From the NCBI RefSeq assembly GCF_015500075.1, contig NZ_CP045496.1:5280001-5344000 (forward strand): DNA of 64,000 bases, in the 5' to 3' direction. The DNA is from Mesorhizobium sp. INR15 (GTDB taxonomy: Bacteria; Pseudomonadota; Alphaproteobacteria; Rhizobiales; Rhizobiaceae). The position numbers and the translations under genes are program-made. Of the stretch, positions 36,449 through 45,370 are shown in pieces. Position 1 is the stretch's first letter. Every line of letters begins with the position of its first letter. Below the pieces are notes generated by a model, which was not told where the DNA came from, made no database searches, and saw only the letters and a program-made list of their open reading frames with translations.

Positions 36449-37606
36449 TTAGCGTTTGTGGCCGGTGTCGAGTCGGCGTTCGGTGTACATTGAATAGCGC
36501 GACATGCCGAAGCAGAAAAGCCAGAACACGAAGGCAGCGAAGACCAGGCCGGACTTTGCCGTCTGCGCCGTCGCCCAGTTGGCGTCGGCGAAGTTCTGCT
36601 TGACGACGCCAAGCAGGTCAAACATCGAGATCACGATGACCAGGCTGGTGTCCTTAAAGGTGCCGATAAAGGTGTTGACGATGCCGGGAATGACCAGCTT
36701 CAGCGCCTGCGGCATGACGATCAGCACCATCTTCTGCCAGTAGCCGAGGCCTAAGGAATCGGCGCCTTCATACTGTCCCTTGGAGATAGCCTGCAGACCG
36801 CCGCGCACCACTTCGGCCATATAGGCCGCGGCAAACAGCGAGACACCGATCAGCGCGCGCAGGAATTTGTCGAAGGTGACGCCTTCCGGCAGGAACAGCG
36901 GCAGCATGACGCTGGCAAAGAACAGGACCGTGATGAGCGGGATGCCACGCACCGCCTCGATAAAGACCACGCAAAGCGTTTTGATGATCGGCATCTTCGA
37001 ACGCCGGCCGAGCGCCAGCATGATGCCGAGCGGCAGCGATGCGGCGATGCCGGCGAACGACAGGCTGAGTGTCACCAGCAGGCCGCCCCACAGCGACGTT
37101 TCGACATGTTCCAGGCCAAACATGCCGCCGATGAGCAGGATGAAGGCAACGACTGGCAACACAGCGAAAAGGAGGATGGCGTTCAATCCTTTGCGGGGCA
37201 CGCGCGGGATCAGCAGCGGCACCAGTAGCGCGATCGTCAGGATAGCCACCAGGATCGGCCGCCAGCGCTCTTCAATGGGGTAGCGGCCGAACATGAACTG
37301 GCCGAATTTGGCATTGACGAAGGCCCAGCAGGCGCCGCTCCAGCCATCCGGCTGGATGCCGCCCTGCGCCACGGTGGCGCAGAAGGTGCGATCGGTGCCC
37401 GTCCACTGCGCGTTGATGAAGGCCCAGTTGATGGCTTGCGGCAGGATCATGGCAACCAGCACGATGCCGATGATGGTCAAGATCGTATCCCCCGCCGAAG
37501 CGATGAGATTCTTGCGCACCCAGGCACCGAGGCCACTGACACTGGACGGTGCCGGTTGCGCCAGCGCCATTTCGGTGCGAACCCAGGACATATCGTGTTC
37601 TTGCAT
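36449..37606 (-). CDS. aapM: General L-amino acid ABC transporter permease
   Basis: This 385-residue permease of the HisM type has a long N-terminal region with several helices. The inner-membrane-component motif EVVRGGLQAISKGQYEGADSLGL is near residue 270. GGTAGGGAC precedes the ATG. It pairs with AapQ to form the heterodimeric channel. The extra N-terminal sequence compared with simple HisM proteins is normal for Aap. Confidence 0.95.
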   Translation of the reverse strand: MQEHDMSWVRTEMALAQPAPSSVSGLGAWVRKNLIASAGDTILTIIGIVLVAMILPQAINWAFINAQWTGTDRTFCATVAQGGIQPDGWSGACWAFVNAKFGQFMFGRYPIEERWRPILVAILTIALLVPLLIPRVPRKGLNAILLFAVLPVVAFILLIGGMFGLEHVETSLWGGLLVTLSLSFAGIAASLPLGIMLALGRRSKMPIIKTLCVVFIEAVRGIPLITVLFFASVMLPLFLPEGVTFDKFLRALIGVSLFAAAYMAEVVRGGLQAISKGQYEGADSLGLGYWQKMVLIVMPQALKLVIPGIVNTFIGTFKDTSLVIVISMFDLLGVVKQNFADANWATAQTAKSGLVFAAFVFWLFCFGMSRYSMYTERRLDTGHKR

Positions 37607-37610
37607 GTCC

Positions 37611-38798
37611 CTACCTTTCCACCAGCGCCATGCGGGCGTTGACGACGTTCATCACCGCCGATGTGACCAGGCTGAGCGCGAGATAAACCACCATCATGAT
37701 CAAGACGCCTTCGACTGCCTGGCCGGTCTGGTTCAAGACCGTGCCAGCGGTTGCCGTCAGATCGGGATAACCGATGGCGATGGCCAGCGATGAGTTCTTG
37801 GTCAGGTTGAGATACTGGCTGGTCAGCGGCGGAATGACGATGCGCATCGCTTGGGGAACCACGACAAGCCGCAAAATCGACCCAGGCCGCAACCCGAGCG
37901 CGCCGGCTGCCTCGGTCTGGCCCTTGCTGACACCCATGATACCGGCACGCACGATCTCGGCAATGAACGAAGCCGTGTAGCAGGACAACGCCAGATAGAG
38001 CGACAGGAACTCCGGCTTGACCTGGAAGCCGCCGGTCAGGTTGAAAGTCGACTGCTTTGGGAAATCAAAGGTCAGCGGGAAGCCGCTCAGCGCATAGGCG
38101 AGCAACGGCAGTCCCATGATCAGCGCGACCGAGGTCCAGAGCACAGGAAACTGCTGACCGGTTGCCATCTGTCGCTGCTTGGCTTTGCGGGCAACGAACC
38201 AGGCCATGGCAATGCCGACGACCAGCGCCACGAAGATCAGCCAGGAGCCCTCGCCCCAGACGGCGCGGGGAAAATAGAAGCCGCGCTGGTTGAGGAAGGA
38301 GCCAAACGGCAGGTTGATGCTGTCGCGTGGCGCCGGCAGCACGGAAAGCACCCCGGAATACCAGAAGAAGATGACCAGCAGCGGCGGGATGTTGCGGAAG
38401 ACCTCGACATAGACCGTGCAGATCTTTCGGATCAGCCAGTTGCGCGACATCCGGCCGATACCAACTAAAAAGCCGATCATCGTCGCTGTGATAATGCCGG
38501 CTACGGCAACGATCAGCGTGTTGAGGAAGCCGACCAAAATGGCGCGGCCATAAGTTGAATCGGATGAATAGGCGATCGCACTATCACTGATGTCGAAGCC
38601 GGCTCGCCCCTTGAGAAACTGGAAGCCGGACGCAATGTGCAAGCGGGCCAGATTGTCGATGACGTTGTGGACGATCCACCAGACCGCCGCCACCAGCACG
38701 ATGACGACCACTGCCTGATAGAAAATCCCGCGAACCGTTGGATCATTGATGAAGGAACCTCGGGCGGGTTCTTCGCGAAGAACTTCCTGCGATGCCAT
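37611..38798 (-). CDS. aapQ: General L-amino acid ABC transporter permease
   Basis: This 395-residue permease has the conserved EIVRAGIMGVSKGQTEAAGALGL motif near residue 284 and about eight hydrophobic helices. It heterodimerises with AapM. It follows aapJ after a 62-base gap holding a strong hairpin, so it is probably made at lower levels than the binding protein. Confidence 0.95.
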   Translation of the reverse strand: MASQEVLREEPARGSFINDPTVRGIFYQAVVVIVLVAAVWWIVHNVIDNLARLHIASGFQFLKGRAGFDISDSAIAYSSDSTYGRAILVGFLNTLIVAVAGIITATMIGFLVGIGRMSRNWLIRKICTVYVEVFRNIPPLLVIFFWYSGVLSVLPAPRDSINLPFGSFLNQRGFYFPRAVWGEGSWLIFVALVVGIAMAWFVARKAKQRQMATGQQFPVLWTSVALIMGLPLLAYALSGFPLTFDFPKQSTFNLTGGFQVKPEFLSLYLALSCYTASFIAEIVRAGIMGVSKGQTEAAGALGLRPGSILRLVVVPQAMRIVIPPLTSQYLNLTKNSSLAIAIGYPDLTATAGTVLNQTGQAVEGVLIMMVVYLALSLVTSAVMNVVNARMALVER

Positions 38799-38821
38799 GC
38801 GACTATCCTCTGAAAGAGAAA

Positions 38822-38848
38822 CCGGAAGGCAGACGATCTGCCTTCCGG
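38822..38848 (-). promoter_or_regulatory. Intercistronic hairpin between aapJ and aapQ
   Basis: CCGGAAGGCAGA and TCTGCCTTCCGG form a perfect 12-pair stem with a three-base loop. It is followed on the minus strand by TTTCTCTTTC, so it may attenuate transcription, or protect the aapJ message from 3' decay. This is a common way to make more binding protein than permease. Confidence 0.7.
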
Positions 38849-38860
38849 ATCACATTTCGA

Positions 38861-39889
38861 TCAGCGGATCGGCGGAGCGTATTGCAGGCCACCCTTGGTC
38901 CACAGCGCGTTGATGCCGCGAGCGATCTTCAGCGGGCTGCCCGAACCGACATTGCGGTCGAACATTTCGCCGTAGTTGCCGGTAGCCTTGACGATATTGA
39001 CAACCCAGTCATTGGAAACGCCGAGATCGGTGCCGATCTTGGTGTCCGCTTCCTGGCCAAGCACGCGCTTGATCTCAGGGCTGGCGGAGCCTTTCATTTC
39101 ATCGACATTGGCCTTGGTGATGCCGAGTTCCTCGGCGTCGAGCAACGCGAAATAGGTCCACTTGACGATGTGGTACCACTGATCATCGCCCTGGCGCACT
39201 GCAGGTCCGAGCGGCTCCTTCGAGATGATCTCGGGCAGCACGACATGGTCGGCCGGTGAGCCAAGTGTCAGGCGAATGCCATAAAGGCCCGACTGGTCGG
39301 TGGTGTAGACGTCGCAGCGGCCGGCGTCATAGGCGGCGTTGACCTCTTCCAGCTTCTCGAAGACGACGGGGTTGTATTCCATCTTGTTGGCCTTGAAGTA
39401 GTCGGCCAGGTTGAGTTCGGTGGTGGTGCCGCTCTGCACGCAGACGGCAGCGCCGGAAAGCTGCAGCGCCGAATTGACGCCCGGCAGCTTCTTGGCGTTG
39501 ATCATGAAGCCCTGGCCGTCATAGTACGTGGTGCCGATGAAGTTCAGGCCCAGTGCCGTGTCGCGGTTGATGGTCCAGGTGGTGTTGCGCGAAAGGATGT
39601 CGATTTCGCCTGACTGCAGCGCGGTAAAGCGTTCCTTGGCGCTGAGCGGTGTGAACTTGACCTTGGTGCCATCACCGAAGACGGCAGCCGCGACGGCGCG
39701 GCAGAAGTCGGCATCGATGCCTTGCCAATCACCCTTGTCGTCCGGCGCCGAAAAGCCGGCGAGACCGGTGGAAACGCCGCATTGGACGAAGCCCTTGGCC
39801 TTCACGGTATCGAGCGTGCCAGCCGACGCGGATGAAGCCATCATGCCAAGCGTCGCGGCACCAAGAATGCCGATTGCAATGTGTTTCAT
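38861..39889 (-). CDS. aapJ: General L-amino acid-binding periplasmic protein
   Basis: This 342-residue protein has a signal peptide (ends SSASAGTLD) and the family pattern FVQCGVSTGLAGFSAPD, WQGIDADFCRAVAAAV and SRNTTWTINRD. It captures many L-amino acids and passes them to AapQM. The true ATG at 39889 is followed by a typical signal peptide; a longer upstream frame is rejected. It is the first gene of aapJQMP. Confidence 0.96.
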   Translation of the reverse strand: MKHIAIGILGAATLGMMASSASAGTLDTVKAKGFVQCGVSTGLAGFSAPDDKGDWQGIDADFCRAVAAAVFGDGTKVKFTPLSAKERFTALQSGEIDILSRNTTWTINRDTALGLNFIGTTYYDGQGFMINAKKLPGVNSALQLSGAAVCVQSGTTTELNLADYFKANKMEYNPVVFEKLEEVNAAYDAGRCDVYTTDQSGLYGIRLTLGSPADHVVLPEIISKEPLGPAVRQGDDQWYHIVKWTYFALLDAEELGITKANVDEMKGSASPEIKRVLGQEADTKIGTDLGVSNDWVVNIVKATGNYGEMFDRNVGSGSPLKIARGINALWTKGGLQYAPPIR

Positions 39890-40289
39890 GACCCACAGAC
39901 CCTTTTCTGTTTTCAGGCAAACCCTGATCTTTTCCCGTGTGAACGCAGCTTCCCATTCCGGCCCATTCCCGGAACCCCACATCGTAACCGACGCGCCGCC
40001 TCCCATTCACGAACAGCATCGAAGGCGATAATTCCCGTGAGGTCAAGGGAAATGACCGAATCCGAAGCGGTTTGAAAACCGATTGGCGCAATTGCCTGAA
40101 TTGCAGACAATCGCGCCAGGAAAGTAGCAAGCCGCGCAAATGAAATCGGCATAATCCTGTCAACGCAAAGCCGCGCTTGGGCAGCGGTAGCGGCCTCTGG
40201 CTTTACTCCGCGTTGCTGGCTCTCCGCCGCCATCAACTTGCAGGATTGCGAGCTTCATTCGCCGCCGGCGGCGGCACACCGCCCTGTAT
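39890..40289 (-). promoter_or_regulatory. Upstream region of the aap operon
   Basis: No gene is seen in these 400 bases. On the minus strand TTGACC (40046-40041) followed 17 bases on by TTCGAT (40023-40018) is a possible promoter. Farther upstream, TGGCGC at 40084 and GCGCCA at 40113 frame an imperfect palindrome (CAATTGCCTGAATTGCAG inside) that could bind a nitrogen or amino-acid regulator. Confidence 0.35.
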
Positions 40290-41150
40290 TCAAGGCGTAC
40301 CAGCCAGGAGCCAGATGCCTGCAAGTACCATCAATGTGCCGGAGAGGCGCGGAATCAACCGTCCAAAAGGAACCGTCTTCTCGAGGAGAACAAGGATGGC
40401 GATGCCGGCGATCCACAGCACGTTCATGACGCCGCCGACGAAAAGCAGCGTCATGAGCGCCCAGCAACAGCCAAGGCAATAAGCGCCATGCTCGATGCCG
40501 AGCCAAAGCGCGCCTGACGGATTGGAGCGGAAGCCGCCATGGCTCGAAAGAAATGCGATCGGCGTCTGGCATTGCCTGAGGCAAGCCGCTTTCACCGGCG
40601 TCCATTGATAGAGGCCGGCGGCGATGAGCACGAGGCCGCCGAGAACCATATTGTTGGCCGCCATCACAGGCGAAAGCAAAGCGAGACGAGCCAGCAGCCA
40701 TTGCGCCAGGGTCGCAACGACCGAGAAGGCACCCCAGACGAGCACATAACCGGCAAAGAAGCACCCGGTCGACGCGATCGGCCGCCCGTCCATGCGCGCC
40801 TTGCGGCCAACGCCGGCATAGAGCAGGACCATGGGCGCCACCGACGGCGTCATCATGCCGACCATCATCACCGCCCACATTGCCAAGATGAAGGCAAAGT
40901 CAGCCGGCGCCCAGGCCCGGAACACAGGCGCCATCGCGGCGCCGGTGCCGTCCATATCCATGCCGGGCATATCCATGCCGGACATGTCCATACCGCCACC
41001 TGACGCGGCAGGGGGAGTGCTATCGGGCATCGCCATGCCGGCGGCAAGCCACAGCACATAGCCCCAGGCGAGGATGGTAATGACGACGAGCGCGACCGTC
41101 ACGACGACCCGATCGCGCCGCAGGACCGCCTCGATTGCCGTGTCGTTCAT
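40290..41150 (-). CDS. DUF2182 predicted metal-binding membrane protein
   Basis: This 286-residue membrane protein has about seven hydrophobic helices and the DUF2182 signature (MWAVMMVGMMTPSVAPMVLLYAG near residue 92 and GIEHGAYCLGCCWALM near residue 219). A methionine/aspartate-rich loop after helix 1 (residues about 53-68, MDMSGMDMPGMDMDG) faces the periplasm and could bind copper. It follows a DUF1326 gene by nine bases; these two families are known companions of unknown function. Confidence 0.88.
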   Translation of the reverse strand: MNDTAIEAVLRRDRVVVTVALVVITILAWGYVLWLAAGMAMPDSTPPAASGGGMDMSGMDMPGMDMDGTGAAMAPVFRAWAPADFAFILAMWAVMMVGMMTPSVAPMVLLYAGVGRKARMDGRPIASTGCFFAGYVLVWGAFSVVATLAQWLLARLALLSPVMAANNMVLGGLVLIAAGLYQWTPVKAACLRQCQTPIAFLSSHGGFRSNPSGALWLGIEHGAYCLGCCWALMTLLFVGGVMNVLWIAGIAILVLLEKTVPFGRLIPRLSGTLMVLAGIWLLAGTP

Positions 41151-41159
41151 GGCGTCAGG

Positions 41160-41795
41160 TCAGTGAACTATGCCGCTTTGCGAAAGATGGATGTCGGCGA
41201 AATGCGCGTGGGTGTCCGCCACCTCGAATGCGATCGGTCCGGTCGCCTTGCTCCAGCCGCGTCCTACCTCGGCGAGAGAATATTCGAAGCCTTGCGGGAG
41301 GTCGATGCGTGCGCGGTGCACGGCGCCGGTGACTGGGTTCTTGATCGGCTCGCCGTGGCCATCGGTCACGCCGGGCACACGCAGCCGGCCGGTGCGCGCA
41401 TTGACGTCGACTTCCAGATGGATGACGGCGAAGATCGGTTCGTGGACTTTTTCCAACGTGGTGGAGAACACCTGGAAAATGGTGGCGCCGGGTTCGGTGT
41501 CCTCGCCGCTGAGAATGCGAAGCAGCGCGCCGCGCTGCGCTTCGCTGGCCCTTTCGTCGATGACCACCGCGGCCTCGCCCTTGCCCTGATGGATAGCGCC
41601 GGGCCAGCGAAAGACTCCGGCGAAGCGCAACCCATCAAGCCTGGTATCGCCATGATGGCCGCGCTCGATTTCCATGCCAACGACTGCCTCGCAGAATCCA
41701 TATGTCGGCAATGCGTTGAACTGGCACGGGCAGCCATAGGCACAGTTGCAGTTGACGAATTCGCGCGCCTTAATTGTCCATTTGACGTCGGGCAT
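41160..41795 (-). CDS. DUF1326 family protein
   Basis: This 211-residue soluble protein has the DUF1326 mark CNCAYGCPCQF at residues 15-25, a compact four-cysteine site likely to hold a metal. AAGGGGAGGAAAATC precedes the ATG. It is the first gene of a two-gene operon with DUF2182. The shared metal-site character suggests a common metal-handling role, which is inference. Confidence 0.88.
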   Translation of the reverse strand: MPDVKWTIKAREFVNCNCAYGCPCQFNALPTYGFCEAVVGMEIERGHHGDTRLDGLRFAGVFRWPGAIHQGKGEAAVVIDERASEAQRGALLRILSGEDTEPGATIFQVFSTTLEKVHEPIFAVIHLEVDVNARTGRLRVPGVTDGHGEPIKNPVTGAVHRARIDLPQGFEYSLAEVGRGWSKATGPIAFEVADTHAHFADIHLSQSGIVH

Positions 41796-42107
41796 GATTT
41801 TCCTCCCCTTGCCTGTGTTCATCCTCTTGGCATGTCTGCATCGCGGGAACCGCACGCAGCCGGGAACGATCGTCCGGCGCGCATAGGCAATCCGGCAATG
41901 GTCGTATATTAGCTAATCACCATATATCTTTCACCACCGTCTTCATAGCCCGGCATCGCAGGGTGCCGACCCCACTGCCAGACGGCCGCGGCTGCCTGAT
42001 CTAGGGTGATTTGGCATATTCGATGCCGGCCGCCTGGCGGGTGCCAAACGGTTGCACGGTCCCAGCCGCCGCTCTATGGCTAGCGTCTTATCAAAAGGCG
42101 ACAAACG
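41796..42107. promoter_or_regulatory. Divergent intergenic region with ATTAGCTAAT palindrome
   Basis: No gene is seen in this gap. An A/T-rich island at about 41903-41930 contains the perfect ten-base palindrome ATTAGCTAAT (41908-41917), which would suit an operator for the leftward DUF1326/DUF2182 operon. The remaining part is GC-rich leader of cystathionine beta-lyase with several small hairpins (for example GGCAT/ATGCC near 42013). Confidence 0.4.
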
Positions 42108-43280
42108 ATGGCAAAAGACGGCAACGAAATGGGTATCAACACGCGGCTTGCCCATTCCGGCAACAACCCGCACGACTATTTCGGCTTCGTCAATCCGCCG
42201 GTAGTGCACGCCTCGACCGTGCTGTTTCCCAATGCGGGTACGATGGCGGCACGCAGCCAGAAATACACCTATGGCACACGCGGCACGCCAACCACCGACG
42301 CACTCGCCCAGGCGATCGACGCGCTGGAGGGGTCGGCCGGCACGATCCTGGTGCCATCGGGGCTGGCGGCGGTCACGGTGCCGCTGCTCGCTTTCGTCTC
42401 GGCCGGTGACCATCTCCTGATCGTCGATACGGTCTACCACCCGACCCGCAACTTCGCCGATACGATGCTGAAGCGGCTGGGTGTCGAGGTGGAGTATTAT
42501 GATCCACGTATCGGTGCCGGTATCGCGGCGCTGATCAAGCCGAACACCAGGGTGGTGTTCACGGAATCGCCCGCGTCAAACACATTCGAGATGCAGGATA
42601 TTCCCGCAATCGCCAAGGCGGCACATGCCGCCGGCGCGATCGTGATGATGGACAACACCTGGGCAACGCCATTGTATTTCCGCCCGCTCGATCATGGTGT
42701 CGACATTTCCATCCATGCGGCGACAAAATACCCGGCAGGCCATTCGGATGTGTTGCTCGGCACGGTGTCGGCCAACGACGCCTGCTGGAAGCAACTGTAT
42801 GAAAGCTTCTGCACGCTCGGTTGTTGCGCCGGTCCCGACGACGTCTACCAGGTGCTGCGCGGGTTGCGCACCATGGGCGTGCGTCTTGAGCACCACCAGC
42901 GCAGCGCCCTCAGCATCGCCAAGCGGCTGGAGGGCCAGAAGGGCGTGGCAGACGTGCTCCACCCAGCCCTTCCCAGCCATCCCGATTACGCCCTGTGGAA
43001 GCGCGACTTCTCCGGATCGAGCGGCATCTTTTCCATCGTGCTCGACGGCGGCGACCAGAAGCAGCAGCACGCTTTCCTCGACGCGCTGAAAATCTTCGGG
43101 CTTGGTTACTCCTGGGGCGGCTATGAGAGCCTCGCGGTGCCTGTCTGGCTCGGCGACCGGGTCGTCGCCAGGGAACCTTACGCCGGCCCGCTGATCCGCC
43201 TGCAGATCGGCCTCGAGGATGTCGAGGACTTGCAGGCCGATCTGATGCGCGGCCTGGCTGCCGCGGCGGCCGCCAGCTAA
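42108..43280 (+). CDS. metC: Cystathionine beta-lyase
   Basis: This 390-residue PLP enzyme of the Cys/Met metabolism family has the PLP-lysine in SIHAATKYPAGHSDVL near residue 207, YTYGTRGTPTTDAL near residue 49 and MMDNTWATPLYF near residue 180. It should cleave cystathionine to homocysteine, pyruvate and ammonia. The SIHAATKYPAGHSD wording fits the rhizobial beta-lyase more than gamma-synthase. Start: ATG after AAAGGCGAC. Confidence 0.9.
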   Translation: MAKDGNEMGINTRLAHSGNNPHDYFGFVNPPVVHASTVLFPNAGTMAARSQKYTYGTRGTPTTDALAQAIDALEGSAGTILVPSGLAAVTVPLLAFVSAGDHLLIVDTVYHPTRNFADTMLKRLGVEVEYYDPRIGAGIAALIKPNTRVVFTESPASNTFEMQDIPAIAKAAHAAGAIVMMDNTWATPLYFRPLDHGVDISIHAATKYPAGHSDVLLGTVSANDACWKQLYESFCTLGCCAGPDDVYQVLRGLRTMGVRLEHHQRSALSIAKRLEGQKGVADVLHPALPSHPDYALWKRDFSGSSGIFSIVLDGGDQKQQHAFLDALKIFGLGYSWGGYESLAVPVWLGDRVVAREPYAGPLIRLQIGLEDVEDLQADLMRGLAAAAAAS

Positions 43281-43405
43281 TCGCCCAGGCGCGGAATATT
43301 GTTTCCATAAACCGCAGTTTTTCGGATCGATTTGGCTTTCAAAATCGACGATGTCGGATCATTGCGGTATGATCATTCCAGCGTCTTCATAGAGCTTCCG
43401 GCGCC

Positions 43406-44494
43406 ATGGCCTTCCGTCTGTTTGTCCCTATTCTCGCCGGCGCGACCTTGCGCGAACGGCTGGTCGCCTGCATCGGCGCGATGATCGGCATCGCGCTGAC
43501 CGGTGCCATTTGCGGTCTGGCGCTCGGCAGCGGACCGCACATACCGTTGATGGTGGCGCCGATGGGCGCTTCGGCGGTGCTGCTTTTCGCCGTCCCGGCC
43601 AGCCCGCTGGCGCAGCCCTGGTCGATCATCGGCGGCAACACGATATCGGCGCTGGTCGGCGTGATCGTGGTGCATTTCGTGCACCAGCCGGTTCTGGCTA
43701 CCGGCATCGCCGTGTCGCTGGCGATCGCTGCCATGTCGTTCGCGCGTTGCCTGCATCCGCCGGGCGGGGCAGCTGCGCTGACCGCTGTGTTCGGCGGGCC
43801 AGCCGTCATCAGTGCCGGCTTCCTGTTCCCCTTTGTGCCCGTCGCGGTGAACTCGATCCTGCTGGTGGCGCTGGGTTACGGTTTCCACAAACTTGCCCGG
43901 CGCAACTACCCGCACGTAGCCGCCCCTGCACCGAAAAGCACGCATGGAACCATCGATCCGCCGGCGCAATTGCGCGTCGGCTTCCGGACCGAGGACATCG
44001 ATGCCGCGCTTAGTACGCTTGAAGAGACCTTCGACATCGACCGCAACGATCTTGACCGGTTGCTGCGCCAGGTGGAACTGCAGGCAATGGTGCGCGAGCA
44101 TGCCACCTTGTTGTGCGAAGACATCATGTCGCGCGACGTGATCTCGGTTGACATGGCCGCGCCCGTCGAACAGGCGCGTCAGTTGCTGCTCGACCACAAT
44201 GTCCGCACCTTGCCGGTTGTGGATGGCGACTCCAGGCTGGTTGGCACCGTTGGTCTTCGTGAATTAGCCCATGCCTCGGGAGCAGTTGGCACGGTCACAT
44301 CGACAGCGGCAACCGCCGCCGCGAGCGACCCGGCGATGGCGCTGTTGCCGGTCCTGACGGATGGCCGCAGCCATGCGGTCATCATAGTGGATGACAAGAT
44401 GCACATTCTCGGGCTGATCACCCAGACCGATCTCCTGGCGGCAACGGCGCGCTTACAAAATACAGACAGGCGGTCCGCCAAAGCCCTATTATAG
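43406..44494 (+). CDS. HPP-family membrane protein with C-terminal CBS domains
   Basis: This 362-residue protein has an N-terminal HPP module of four to five helices (residues 10-160) with the name-giving RCLHPPGGAAALTAVFGG near residue 113. A tandem CBS pair follows (about residues 235-285 with IMSRDVISVDMAAPV, and 300-350). HPP proteins in chloroplasts transport nitrite; the role in bacteria is unclear. The CBS pair may sense adenine nucleotides. An ECF sigma gene follows after 87 bases. Confidence 0.88.
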   Translation: MAFRLFVPILAGATLRERLVACIGAMIGIALTGAICGLALGSGPHIPLMVAPMGASAVLLFAVPASPLAQPWSIIGGNTISALVGVIVVHFVHQPVLATGIAVSLAIAAMSFARCLHPPGGAAALTAVFGGPAVISAGFLFPFVPVAVNSILLVALGYGFHKLARRNYPHVAAPAPKSTHGTIDPPAQLRVGFRTEDIDAALSTLEETFDIDRNDLDRLLRQVELQAMVREHATLLCEDIMSRDVISVDMAAPVEQARQLLLDHNVRTLPVVDGDSRLVGTVGLRELAHASGAVGTVTSTAATAAASDPAMALLPVLTDGRSHAVIIVDDKMHILGLITQTDLLAATARLQNTDRRSAKALL

Positions 44495-44521
44495 GCTTCA
44501 GCCGCAACCGGCTGCCTGGTT

Positions 44522-44551
44522 GGGAACCTTTCCTCGAGAGATACATCCAAT
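44522..44551 (+). promoter_or_regulatory. Candidate ECF promoter of the sigma-factor gene
   Basis: GGGAAC, 16 bases, CATCCAAT lies 31 bases before the sigma-factor ATG. The same two boxes with identical spacing recur upstream of the DUF4142/cupredoxin operon, which suggests autoregulation. Confidence 0.65.
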
Positions 44552-44581
44552 GTCTCGAAGAAGGTCGGCGAGGAGGTCGCA

Positions 44582-45262
44582 ATGCCTGCAGTCTTGACAG
44601 CGGCACCTGTTCTTGCCGACGAAATGCAGCTCGTGCGCCGCGCACTGGCGCATGACGGCGATGCCTTTCGCGCGATCATGAAGGCCCATAACCAGCGGCT
44701 CTACCGGCTGGCGCGTGGCGTGCTCCGCAACGACAGCGATGCCGAGGATGCCGTCCAGGAAGCCTATGTACGGGCCTTCGCCCATCTCGACGCCTTTCGC
44801 GGCGATTCTTCGCTGGCCACCTGGCTGTCACGGATCGTCCTTAACGAGGCGCTCGGCCGCCTGCGCAAACGGCGACGGACGGTGGCTGTCGCGATGCCGG
44901 ATGACCGCCAGGCCGAGATCATCCCCTTCCCCCTCAATCCAAGCGACGATCCGGAGCGGACGATGGCGCAACGGCAGATCCTGCAGCTTGTCGAACAGGC
45001 GACCGACAATCTTCCCGACGTCTATCGCTGCGTGTTCATGGCCCGGGTCGTCGAAGGGCTGAGCATCGAGGAAACCGCCGAACTGCTTGGCGTGCGCGCT
45101 GAAACGGTCAAGACCCGGCTGCATCGCGCCCGGACCCTGCTGCGCAAGGCGCTGGAGGACCAGATCGGCCCGGTGCTGCTGGATGCCTTCCCCTTCGCCG
45201 GCCGGCGCTGCGAGCGGCTTACAGAAGCCGTGATGAAGCGGCTCGATCTTGGATTTAATTAG
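44582..45262 (+). CDS. ECF-type RNA polymerase sigma factor
   Basis: This 226-residue protein has sigma region 2 (DAFRAIMKAHNQRLYRLARGVL and DAEDAVQEAYVRAFAHL, residues 27-75) and region 4 (LPDVYRCVFMARVVEGLSIEETAELLG with ETVKTRLHRAR, residues 143-190). A tail of about 30 residues follows. GAGGAGGTCGCA precedes the ATG. No anti-sigma gene is adjacent. The shared GGGAAC/CATCCAAT motif points to itself and the next operon as targets. Confidence 0.93.
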   Translation: MPAVLTAAPVLADEMQLVRRALAHDGDAFRAIMKAHNQRLYRLARGVLRNDSDAEDAVQEAYVRAFAHLDAFRGDSSLATWLSRIVLNEALGRLRKRRRTVAVAMPDDRQAEIIPFPLNPSDDPERTMAQRQILQLVEQATDNLPDVYRCVFMARVVEGLSIEETAELLGVRAETVKTRLHRARTLLRKALEDQIGPVLLDAFPFAGRRCERLTEAVMKRLDLGFN

Positions 45263-45283
45263 CTCCCATCTCACTGATTTCCC

Positions 45284-45313
45284 GGGAACGTTTGCCCATT
45301 TCCCGCATCCAAT
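45284..45313 (+). promoter_or_regulatory. Candidate ECF promoter of the DUF4142/cupredoxin operon
   Basis: GGGAAC, 16 bases, CATCCAAT, the same boxes and spacing as before the sigma gene. The -35 boxes also share the flank GGGAAC-N-TTT. It lies 57 bases before the DUF4142 start. Confidence 0.65.
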
Positions 45314-45370
45314 CACCGTCAACTGAAAACGATGCCCGACCCATCAAGGCCGTCGGGCCAAGGAGGTCCC

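Noticed and set aside
42001..42107. Possible SAM-II-like riboswitch in the leader of cystathionine beta-lyase
   Set aside because: GGTGATTTGG and GCCGGC resemble parts of that class, but the conserved 3' block (GCTAAA) and a plausible pseudoknot are not visible. A covariance-model search would decide.
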